Assembly: GCF_006636215.1 (NCBI RefSeq)
Contig: NZ_VIFM01000067.1
Coordinates: 1-46,854 of the forward strand
DNA from: Myxococcus llanfairpwllgwyngyllgogerychwyrndrobwllllantysiliogogogochensis
GTDB lineage: Bacteria > Myxococcota > Myxococcia > Myxococcales > Myxococcaceae
DNA length: 46,854 bases
Direction: 5' to 3'
Both the position numbers and the translations under genes were made by a program. Numbering within the stretch: the stretch's first letter is position 1; each line of letters opens with the position of its first letter. The notes below the pieces were generated by a model, which saw nothing but the letters and a program-made list of their open reading frames with translations, was not told where the DNA came from and searched no databases. Shown one piece after another: positions 24,180 to 34,633 of the stretch.

Positions 24180-25541
24180 ATGACGGCGGACTCCCTCAAG
24201 CAACAGCTGCGGCGCACGCTGCGGCGCGACCTGTGGTTCACCCTCGCGCCCGCGGTGCTCCTCATCGGCATCGCCTTCGCCGCCGCGTTCCATTTCATCG
24301 AGCCCGCGCCCCCAAAGAAACTCGTGCTGGCCATGTCGCCCGACGAGGGCGGCTTCCGCTACTACGCGCGCAAGTACCAGGACTTCCTCTCCAAGCACGG
24401 CGTCACCCTGGAGCTGCGCTCGACGAAGGGCTCCATCGAGAATGTCGCGCTGCTGTCGGACGAGAACTCCGACGTCGACGTCGCCTTCGTGCAGAGCGGC
24501 ACCGCGGGCGGCGAGAAGGCCGCGAGCGTCGTGTCCCTGGGCAGCCTCTCCTACGTGCCCCTCTGGGTCTTCTACCGGGGCGAGCCCCTGGAGGACGTGC
24601 GCCAGCTGAAGGGCCGCCGCATCGCGGTGGGGCCGGAGGGCAGTGGCACGCGCGCGCTCGCCGTCACGCTGCTGAAGGCCAATGGCATCGACCAGGCGCC
24701 CACGGAGCTGCTGCCGCTGGAGCGCGAGGCCGCCATCGAGCAGCTCAAGCAGGGCCACCTCGACGCCATCTTCCTCATCTCGCCCGCGGAGTCGCCCCCC
24801 ATCCAGAAGCTGGCGGCGGTGCCCGGTGTGAATCTGCTCAGCTTCGCGCGGGGCGAGGCGTACGCGCGCCGCTTCCCGTACCTGACCCGGCTGGTGCTGC
24901 CGCGCGGCGTGTTCAACCTCGCCTCGGATATCCCCGCGCGGGACGTGGTGGTGCTCGCGCCGACGGCGAACCTCGTCGCGCGCGACTCCCTGCACCCCGC
25001 GCTCTCCTACCTCCTCATGCGCGCGGCCAGCCAAATCCACGGCAGCGCGGGCCTGCTCGATGGCGCCAGCGAGTTCCCCGCGCCGCGTGAGACGGGCTTC
25101 GCCCTCAGCAGCGAGGCCCGACGCTATTACGAGGCGGGAATCCCGCTGCTCCAGCGCTACCTGCCGTTCTGGGCGGCGAACCTGGTGGACCGGTTGTGGG
25201 TGATGCTGGTGCCCATCATCGCCGTGGTGGTGCCGCTGTTCCGCGCCGTCCCCGCGCTGTACCAGTGGCGCATCCGCTCGCGCATCGTCCGTTGGTACGC
25301 GCGGTTGAAGGAGATTGAAATCCAGCTCGATGAGAACCCCGGGCGGGACATGCTCGAGGACATGCTCAAGCGGCTGGAAGAGGCCGAGCGCGAGGTCAAC
25401 CGCATCCCCATGCCGCTCGCCTACGCGGAGAACCTCTACTTCTTCCGCGAGCACATCGAGGTCGTCCGCCGCCGCCTCATCCGCCGACTCGACGGTGCGC
25501 GGGACGGGGTGGGCGCGCTCGTCCGCTCCGCCAACGCGTAG
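24180..25541 (+). CDS. Membrane-anchored TAXI-family binding protein
   Basis: A 453-residue protein of the TAXI (TRAP-associated extracytoplasmic immunogenic) solute-binding family. One N-terminal membrane segment (about 19-39) is followed by the binding domain (KKLVLAMSPDEGGFRYYARK, DVDVAFVQSGTA, LKGRRIAVGPEGSGTRALA, LEREAAIEQLKQGHLDAIF). At about 329-362 there is a further hydrophobic segment, then a cytoplasmic coiled-coil. Ordinary TAXI proteins are free periplasmic proteins serving DctQM-type permeases; here both ends are membrane-tethered and no permease gene is adjacent, so a sensor or scaffold role is possible. Start ATG 24180, behind TATACT. The 3' end overlaps the convergent sigma-factor gene by 65 bp. 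Confidence 0.88.
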   Translation: MTADSLKQQLRRTLRRDLWFTLAPAVLLIGIAFAAAFHFIEPAPPKKLVLAMSPDEGGFRYYARKYQDFLSKHGVTLELRSTKGSIENVALLSDENSDVDVAFVQSGTAGGEKAASVVSLGSLSYVPLWVFYRGEPLEDVRQLKGRRIAVGPEGSGTRALAVTLLKANGIDQAPTELLPLEREAAIEQLKQGHLDAIFLISPAESPPIQKLAAVPGVNLLSFARGEAYARRFPYLTRLVLPRGVFNLASDIPARDVVVLAPTANLVARDSLHPALSYLLMRAASQIHGSAGLLDGASEFPAPRETGFALSSEARRYYEAGIPLLQRYLPFWAANLVDRLWVMLVPIIAVVVPLFRAVPALYQWRIRSRIVRWYARLKEIEIQLDENPGRDMLEDMLKRLEEAEREVNRIPMPLAYAENLYFFREHIEVVRRRLIRRLDGARDGVGALVRSANA

Positions 25542-26157
25542 TCGGCCCCCGCCTGGCGCGCGGCGCCCGGCTCGGAGGCAGGGACTGCTCCGCGCCGCCG
25601 CGCACGGGAGGCTCCAGGTCCGTGCCGCGCGCCGAGGTGCCGAGCGCCAGGCGCAGCACCTGATAGGCCCGAAGCAGCCGGCGGCGGGTATTCACATGGG
25701 TGATGCCCAGCTCCACGGCCATGCTGCGGCCATCCAGCTCCCGCTCGAAGCGCAGCAGGCACGCCCGCCGCAACGGCTCCGGCAGCCGGTGGACGTGGCG
25801 CCACAGCAACTGGGATTGCTCCTGCTCCAGGACAAGCTGCTCCGGCGACGGGGCGTGCGCCGGCTGCACTGCCTCGGACGGGGCCTCGTCGTCCTGCTCG
25901 GGCGGCTCCTCCGCGCGTCGGGCCCGCATGCGATGCAGGTCCACGCAGGCGTTGTGGAGGATGCGCGTCAGCCACGCCTCGGGGTTTCGCAGCCGCTGGA
26001 CTTCCCGGGGCCAGGCCTCGGCGGCTCGCAGCATCGCGGTGCTCAATGCGTCCTCCGCGTCGGCCTGGTGGCCACCCAGGTGGCGCAGGCTCTTCGCGAG
26101 GAGCTTCGGGTGGTGGCACAGCCACAGCTCCCAGAATCCAGTCGTCTTCGCTTCCAT
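25477..26157 (-). CDS. ECF-like sigma-70 family sigma factor
   Basis: A 226-residue sigma factor with region 2 (about 15-80: DAEDALSTAMLRAAEAW, NPEAWLTRILHNACVDLHR) and region 4 (about 118-165: RLPEPLRRACLLRFERELDG, MAVELGITHVNTRRRLLRAY). The linker is acidic and Pro-rich; the C-terminal 50 residues are a low-complexity Arg/Pro extension that runs antisense into the end of the TAXI gene. ATG 26157 follows GGTGAG. No anti-sigma gene adjoins it, unlike many ECF genes. A near-perfect -24/-12 promoter upstream means that a sigma-54 activator, likely the divergent one at 26391, should switch on this sigma factor. Regulon unknown. Confidence 0.88.
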   Translation of the reverse strand: MEAKTTGFWELWLCHHPKLLAKSLRHLGGHQADAEDALSTAMLRAAEAWPREVQRLRNPEAWLTRILHNACVDLHRMRARRAEEPPEQDDEAPSEAVQPAHAPSPEQLVLEQEQSQLLWRHVHRLPEPLRRACLLRFERELDGRSMAVELGITHVNTRRRLLRAYQVLRLALGTSARGTDLEPPVRGGAEQSLPPSRAPRARRGPTTRWRSGRARPPRPAHRRVGG

Positions 26158-26199
26158 GAGGGTTCTCACCGTTGGCAACCCCTCCGAGCGCCTCCTAGA

Positions 26200-26213
26200 G
26201 CAACCGCTGTGCC
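26200..26213 (-). promoter_or_regulatory. Sigma-54 (-24/-12) promoter
   Basis: The minus strand reads GGCAC-AGCGG-TTGC followed by T, the consensus GGCAC-N5-TTGC(A/T) exactly, with only the preceding T replaced by C. The predicted +1 is near 26188, 31 nt before the sigma-factor ATG at 26157. Tandem palindromes lie 70-120 bp upstream. Confidence 0.75.
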
Positions 26214-26262
26214 GGGGCGTGCTCCCTCGGAGAAGGGCGCAGGGGCGGGCGGCGCGGTGCTC

Positions 26263-26309
26263 GGCTGGCATGTCAGCGGCGTCGGCTGACATGTCAGCGT
26301 GTGCCAGCC
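26263..26309. promoter_or_regulatory. Tandem palindromic sites, candidate enhancer
   Basis: GGCTGGCATGTCAGC (26263-26277) and GGCTGACATGTCAGC (26284-26298) are direct copies 21 bp apart, two helical turns; the second contains the perfect 14-bp palindrome GCTGACATGTCAGC. An outer pair GGCTGGCA / TGCCAGCC (26263-26270, 26302-26309) adds a third half-site. Centres lie at about -82 and -103 from the predicted sigma-54 start, the classic enhancer position. Confidence 0.7.
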
Positions 26310-26390
26310 CGGGGGCTCCCACGGTCCGTCGCGCTTCGGGCTCGTGTAGCCTGAGGGAGAACGCGGGCCCTGGCTCCGAGCGTCCCCCTC

Positions 26391-27977
26391 ATGAAGCAGA
26401 GACTCCTCGACGACGTCTCCACCGCGAGTCCTCAGCGGCAAGGCGGTGATTCGCAGGCCACCGCGCACCTGCCGGCGCTGACGCTGGTCTCCCATCCGCT
26501 CGCCTCGCGGGTGGGGGAGCGGTTCGTGTTGGAGTCCCTGGCGCGCGGCAAGGAGGTGGCCCTGTCGCGCAACGAGCCGCTCTTCACGCGCGTGGGGGAA
26601 GTCATCGGCAGGCCGCTGGCGGACCCCTTCGTGAGCCGCCGTCCCCTGCGCTTCCTCCCGCGTCCGGAGGGCGGCGTCCGGCTGGAAGGGGATGCCGAGG
26701 GGACTCAGGTGATGGTGGGCGGGGTGCCAGGGGTGAGCTGGGACTTCCGACCGGAGGCGCTCGCGGCGGGAGTGACGCTGGAGCTGGCCGGGCGCGTGGT
26801 GCTGCTGTTGCACCGGGTGGCGGTGGACGAGGAGCGGTCCGCGGACACGTTGGGCATGGTGGGGCAGAGCTCCGCGCTGGGCCGGGTGCGCACGCGCGTC
26901 CGCCAGGTGGCGGACCTGGACGTGCCGGTGCTCATCCGGGGCGAGACGGGCTCGGGCAAGGAACTGGTCGCGCGCGCGCTCCACCAGCGCGGCCCCCGTC
27001 GCAAGGGGCCCTTCGTCAGCGTCAACCTGGGCACGCTGGCCCGCGAGCTCGCCGCGGCGGAGCTGTTCGGCGCGCAGCGGGGCGCCTACACCGGCGCGTC
27101 CCAGAGCCGCGAGGGCTTCTTCCGCGCCGCGCATGGCGGCACGCTGTTCCTGGACGAAGTGGGCGAGGCTCCCGCCGAGGTGCAGGTGGCGCTATTGCGC
27201 GTGCTGGAGACGGGGGAGGTGTACCCGGTGGGCGCGCACACCCCCATCGCCACGGACGTGCGACTGGTGGCGGCGACGGACGCGCCCCTGGAGGACCTCA
27301 TCGAACAGGGCCGCTTCCGGGCGCCCCTGCTGCACCGGCTCTCCGGCTACTCCATCCAGATGCCCCCGCTGCGCGAGCGACGGGAGGACATCTCGCTGCT
27401 CTTCCACCACTTCGCGCGGGTGGAGCTGGAGGGGCTGGGGGAGGCCTGGCGCCTGGAGCCCACGGACCCCTATGCGGAGCCGTGGCTGCCGGCCGCCCTG
27501 GCGTCACGGCTGCTGCGGCACGACTGGCCCGGCAACGTCCGCCAGCTTCGCAACGTGGCCCGCCAGCTCGTCATCAGTGGCCGGGGGCAGGCTCGCCTCC
27601 AGGTGGACGCCGCGCTGGAGGCGGAGCTGGCACCGAAGCCCTCGGGCGAGGAGGCGCCAATCCATGAGCCCACGCCCGTTGCCCGTCGCAAGCCCTCGGA
27701 CGTGACGGAGCCCGAGCTGCTGGAGGCGCTGCGCGAGTGCTCCTGGGACTTGAAGAACACGGCGGAGAAGCTCGGCATCACCCGGGCATCGCTCTACAAC
27801 CTCGTCGACCGCAGTCCCCACATCCGCACGGTGAAGGACCTGGGCGCGGAGGAAATCACCCGCTGCTTCCAGGACTGCGGTGGCGACCTGGACGCCATGG
27901 TGCGGAAGCTGGAGGTGTCCCGTCGCGCCCTCCAGCGGCGGGTCAGGGAGCTGGGCCTCGAGCCTCCCGAGTCATGA
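26391..27977 (+). CDS. FHA-type sigma-54 activator with two HTHs (EBP2)
   Basis: A 528-residue enhancer-binding protein. Residues about 45-140 look like a divergent FHA domain (VGEVIGRPLADPFVSRRPLRF). The AAA+ domain has Walker A GETGSGKE (184-191), the intact loop GAYTGA (231-236), Walker B GGTLFLDE (249-256) and the WPGNVRQLRN motif. The C-terminus carries two successive Fis-like helix-turn-helices: DLKNTAEKLGITRASLYNLV and, about 45 residues later, DLDAMVRKLEVSRRALQRRV. A single Fis domain is normal; the duplication may suit the paired operator next door. It is divergent from the ECF-like sigma-factor gene that it probably activates. Start ATG 26391; the ribosome-binding site is weak. Confidence 0.93.
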   Translation: MKQRLLDDVSTASPQRQGGDSQATAHLPALTLVSHPLASRVGERFVLESLARGKEVALSRNEPLFTRVGEVIGRPLADPFVSRRPLRFLPRPEGGVRLEGDAEGTQVMVGGVPGVSWDFRPEALAAGVTLELAGRVVLLLHRVAVDEERSADTLGMVGQSSALGRVRTRVRQVADLDVPVLIRGETGSGKELVARALHQRGPRRKGPFVSVNLGTLARELAAAELFGAQRGAYTGASQSREGFFRAAHGGTLFLDEVGEAPAEVQVALLRVLETGEVYPVGAHTPIATDVRLVAATDAPLEDLIEQGRFRAPLLHRLSGYSIQMPPLRERREDISLLFHHFARVELEGLGEAWRLEPTDPYAEPWLPAALASRLLRHDWPGNVRQLRNVARQLVISGRGQARLQVDAALEAELAPKPSGEEAPIHEPTPVARRKPSDVTEPELLEALRECSWDLKNTAEKLGITRASLYNLVDRSPHIRTVKDLGAEEITRCFQDCGGDLDAMVRKLEVSRRALQRRVRELGLEPPES

Positions 27978-28066
27978 AGCCGTGGGGCGTGGCAAGCTCC
28001 ACGGGCCACCGTCCGGGTCGGGCCAGTCCCGCGCATCCCAAGCGACGTGGCGGGGAGGCTTGCACC

Positions 28067-28600
28067 ATGGATGGACACTGGAAGCATTGGCCGGGCGTCG
28101 TCATGTTGTCGCTGGGGTGGAGTTGCGCGCCCGACACGTCGGGGCCCGCGGAGGTCGATGCGCGGGGCGTGCAGTCCCAGGCGGAATACGACGCCTCCGC
28201 CTGCGCCAAGCTCCAGGCTGTGCCCTGTCCCATGGTGGACGGGGATTGCCCCAAGCCCGAGGAGGGGACGCTGTGTTTCATCACCATCTCCCTGGGGGCC
28301 GACCCCGTGACGCCTCCCCGAAGCTGCGTCTGGCAGCGACACCTGCTCAAGTTTCAGCTCGCCCCGGGTGTCCCCTGGGCGTTGCTCAAGTTCCATGGAG
28401 AGGGCGCCGACGCCATCTTCGAGAACTACAACAAGGACGACATCAAGCTGGTGGCGGGGCCCATGGCGAGCTGGTGCCGCAGGGTCCGTCGCAATGCGGT
28501 CTGGAAGGACTACCCCTTCGTCGTCTCGACCGACACGGGCGAGGGCCAGCCCGGGGACCTGGAAGTGGTCAGGGATCCCAACGAGCCCGAGGAGGAGTGA
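28067..28600 (+). CDS. Small exported hypothetical protein
   Basis: A 177-residue protein with a short N-terminal signal (MDGHWKHWPGVVMLSLGWSC, a weak lipobox) and several Cys in the mature part (SACAKLQAVPCPMVDGDCPKP, LCFITISLG, SCVWQ, SWCRR). No domain is recognised. It starts 89 bp after the activator gene behind GGGGAGG, so it has its own ribosome-binding site and possibly its own promoter. It ends with an acidic run (NEPEEE) 12 bp before the stop of the convergent kinase gene. Function unknown. Confidence 0.72.
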   Translation: MDGHWKHWPGVVMLSLGWSCAPDTSGPAEVDARGVQSQAEYDASACAKLQAVPCPMVDGDCPKPEEGTLCFITISLGADPVTPPRSCVWQRHLLKFQLAPGVPWALLKFHGEGADAIFENYNKDDIKLVAGPMASWCRRVRRNAVWKDYPFVVSTDTGEGQPGDLEVVRDPNEPEEE

Positions 28601-28612
28601 CGCTCCAGCTCT

Positions 28613-32230
<3,618 letters not shown>

Positions 32231-32566
32231 CGGCGTTCCCAGGCTCGTGTGTCCGCGGCCTTCTCTACCGAGACGACGGGCGGGACGTTTTGTACCACCC
32301 GCCCCCCACGACATCCCCCGTGCACGGGGCGGGCCTCGTTGATATGCAGGGGGCGCCGGACGGCGGTCGTCGTCGTCCCGCGTGTCCCCTGGAGGCCCCA
32401 TGCACGCCGACATTCATCTTGCCGCGGTGGGAGTCCTGTTCACCCGGAGGACGCGGGCCTGGTAAGGCCGGCGTGAAGGCCCGTCACAGCGCGGTCCACG
32501 TCCCCCCGGGTGCCCCTGAAGAACCGAGGTGCGCCGCAGGCACCGCTCTGTCCGGAGTCTTTCCAC
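32231..32566. other. Divergent intergenic region
   Basis: 336 bp between the kinase and rsgA genes, presumably holding both promoters. No good -35/-10 or -24/-12 pair was identified. A somewhat AT-richer GACGTTTTGTACCACC (32287-32302) may belong to the kinase promoter. A short frame from ATG 32400 (18 codons) has no support. Confidence 0.3.
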
Positions 32567-33658
32567 GTGTCACTTGAAACCTTTGGTTGGGGGCCCGAGC
32601 TGGCCCAGGCTTTCTCCGTCGTCGTCGCGTCGTCCCCTCTGCCCCTCGTCCCCGGCCGCGTGGTGCGCCAGCACCGAGGGCTCGTCTCCGTGCAGACCGC
32701 CGAGCGCACCCTGTGGGCGCGCACGGCGGGAAAGCTGCTCCACCAGGCCCCCGGCGCCGAGTCGCTGCCCACCGTGGGGGACTGGGTCGCGATGCTCATG
32801 CCTCCCGGAAAAGGGGAGGGAATGCTGCACGCCGTCCTGCCGCGCAAAAGCCTGCTCGTGCGCCGGGAGGTCGGCCGCGAGCAGGGCGGCGGCCAGCTCA
32901 TCGCCGCCAACCTGGACGTCGTGCTGCTCGTCGCCGGGCTGGATTCGAACTTCAACCCCCGCCGCATCGAGCGCGCGCTCACCCTGGCCTGGAGCAGCGG
33001 CGCCACCCCCGCGGTGCTGCTCACCAAGGTGGACCTCCACGACGACGCGACGTCGCTCGTCCAGGCCGTGGAGGCACTGGCCCCCGGGGTCCCCGTGCTC
33101 GCGCTGAGCTCATGGACTGGCGAGGGGCTCGACGCGGTGCGGGCGCTGCTGCCCTCCGGCAAGACGGGCGCGCTTTTGGGCTCCTCCGGCGTGGGCAAGT
33201 CCACCCTCGTCAACCGGCTGCTGGGCGAAGAGCGCCTGGCCACCCAGTCGGTTCGCGTGGAGGATGACAAGGGGCGTCACACGACGACGCACCGCGAGCT
33301 GTTCCTCCTGCCCCACGGCGCACTGCTCATCGACGGCCCTGGGATGCGCGAGCTGGGGCTGATGGGGGATGAGGAGGAAGGCATCGAGCAGACCTTCGCC
33401 GACATCCTCGAGCTGGCGGAAGGGTGCCGTTTCAACGACTGCACCCACCAGGGCGAGCCGGGGTGCGCCGTGCGCGCCGCCGTCAAGGCCGGAACACTTC
33501 CCGAGGAGCGGCTCTCGAGCTTCGAGAAGCTCCAGAAGGAGAAGGCGTTCCAGTCGCGCCAGACGAGCCCCGCCGCGCAGCGTGAGCAGCGCAAGTTCGA
33601 GAAGGGCCGCACGGTGATGGGGTGGGAGAGCTCTCGCGCCAAGCGCCGCAAGGACTGA
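32567..33658 (+). CDS. rsgA: Ribosome small-subunit GTPase RsgA
   Basis: A 363-residue circularly permuted GTPase that assists late 30S maturation. An OB-fold N-terminus (to about 95) precedes the permuted G motifs: G4 TKVD at 153-156, SS/G5-like LSSWTG, G1 GSSGVGKST at 205-213, and G3 DGPGM further on. The C-terminal zinc site is CRFNDCTHQGEPGC (Cys, Cys, His, Cys), and the tail is basic. GTG 32567 was chosen because the family begins near ETFGW and GGAG lies 9 nt upstream; a GTG at 32510 is possible. It is monocistronic. The identification is secure. Confidence 0.96.
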   Translation: MSLETFGWGPELAQAFSVVVASSPLPLVPGRVVRQHRGLVSVQTAERTLWARTAGKLLHQAPGAESLPTVGDWVAMLMPPGKGEGMLHAVLPRKSLLVRREVGREQGGGQLIAANLDVVLLVAGLDSNFNPRRIERALTLAWSSGATPAVLLTKVDLHDDATSLVQAVEALAPGVPVLALSSWTGEGLDAVRALLPSGKTGALLGSSGVGKSTLVNRLLGEERLATQSVRVEDDKGRHTTTHRELFLLPHGALLIDGPGMRELGLMGDEEEGIEQTFADILELAEGCRFNDCTHQGEPGCAVRAAVKAGTLPEERLSSFEKLQKEKAFQSRQTSPAAQREQRKFEKGRTVMGWESSRAKRRKD

Positions 33659-33736
33659 ACCCCGGGCCGAAAATCGCCGCGGAAATCCCGCGCTCAAGGA
33701 TTTGGACCCGTCGCGTTTGGATATTTCGAAAGGTGG

Positions 33737-33960
33737 GGACATCCGGGCAGAGCCGGGGTGTCCAAGGGGTTCAGACGCAGAGCGTCTGAAGGGCGGTTGG
33801 GGGAGTGTCCGGGCGGTTTGCCGGCACTCGAGTTTTCGAACGCACTGCGTTCGAGGGGGGACGAGGCGCGCCGGGGGGCTCGCCTCTGACCTTGTGAGGG
33901 GGCGCCCCTGGGGAGGGGCGTGGCTTCCGGAGGGCATGCCGAGGGGCGTGCCCGACGTTG
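33737..33960 (+). ncRNA. Hairpin-dense element, candidate structured RNA
   Basis: Between rsgA and a convergent gene, at least six hairpins follow one another. H1: 33737-33763. H2: 33770-33790 (TTCAGACGC / GCGTCTGAA). H3: 33803-33829. H4: 33836-33854 (TCGAACGCA / TGCGTTCGA). H5: 33863-33886. H6: 33903-33920. H7: 33932-33953 (GGGCATGCC / GGCGTGCCC, GAGG loop). H1-H2 and H3-H4 are a duplicated module with paired base changes. A strong terminator closes the region at 33993-34034. No frame here looks coding. Strand follows the terminator. A cluster of extragenic palindromes is the alternative. Confidence 0.4.
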
Positions 33961-33992
33961 GACCGGAAGTTCGAATTCGAGCAGTCCATACG

Positions 33993-34034
33993 GCGGGGAG
34001 CGCGTCGAGGGGGCGCGCTCCCCGCGGTTCTTTT
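33993..34034 (+). terminator. Strong Rho-independent terminator
   Basis: A perfect 12-bp stem GCGGGGAGCGCG (33993-34004) / CGCGCTCCCCGC (34014-34025) with a 9-nt loop, followed by GGTTCTTTT. The U-rich side serves plus-strand transcripts (rsgA read-through or the hairpin element). The stem may also help stop the convergent lipoprotein transcript. Confidence 0.8.
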
Positions 34035-34064
34035 CAGGGCCCGTCCAGGCCCGCCACGCGTGAG

Positions 34065-34595
34065 CTACCGCGCGGAGTCGGACGAGGGCATCAGCTTGAT
34101 GGGCTGACCGTCGTCCCCCGTCACCACGTCACCCTGCGTCTTCTGCTGCTGCACGCTGGGCTCTCCCACGGAGAAGGTGGCCACCTTCGTCATCGGAGCG
34201 CCTCGGAAGGTGCCGCTGATGGCGACGACGAGGAGCGAACGCCCGTCGCCCGGGGTGAAGTCCACGTCCAGGGTGGTGGTGGTGGCCTGCTCGAAGCGGG
34301 CGCCCCGCAGGGGCGTGGTTTCGCTCGTCACGCGCAGCCCGTCCAGGCCGGAGATGTCCACCTGGACGTCGTCCGCGGGGCCCTGGAAGCGCAGGGTGAC
34401 GGTGGCCTTGTCGCTGGCCAGCGTGGCGCCCACCTCCACGGGCGCGCTGATCTTGCCGGTGGTGGCCCCGTCCGCCTGCGACGAGGTGTCCGCCGTACCG
34501 CTCCCGGCGGGGCTGCTCTTCGCCGGAGACGTGCAGGCCACCGGCGCCACGAGCGCGAGGAGGCCGGAGAGGAGCGCGGGTGCGATGCGATTCAT
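34065..34595 (-). CDS. Small lipoprotein with beta-sandwich region
   Basis: A 176-residue lipoprotein (MNRIAPALLSGLLALVAPVAC), then a Ser/Thr/Ala-rich linker and a beta-rich domain (about 50-150: APVEVGATLASDKATVTLRF, TTTTLDVDFTPGDGRSLLVV). CAGGAG lies 7 nt before the ATG. It begins 38 bp after the stop of the metalloprotease gene on the same strand, so the two are probably co-transcribed; it could be a partner or inhibitor of that protease. No family is recognised. Function is inferred only from context. Confidence 0.8.
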   Translation of the reverse strand: MNRIAPALLSGLLALVAPVACTSPAKSSPAGSGTADTSSQADGATTGKISAPVEVGATLASDKATVTLRFQGPADDVQVDISGLDGLRVTSETTPLRGARFEQATTTTLDVDFTPGDGRSLLVVAISGTFRGAPMTKVATFSVGEPSVQQQKTQGDVVTGDDGQPIKLMPSSDSAR

Positions 34596-34633
34596 GAGAA
34601 CTCCTGGGGGAGACTGAAAGAGGCGAGGTCCGT

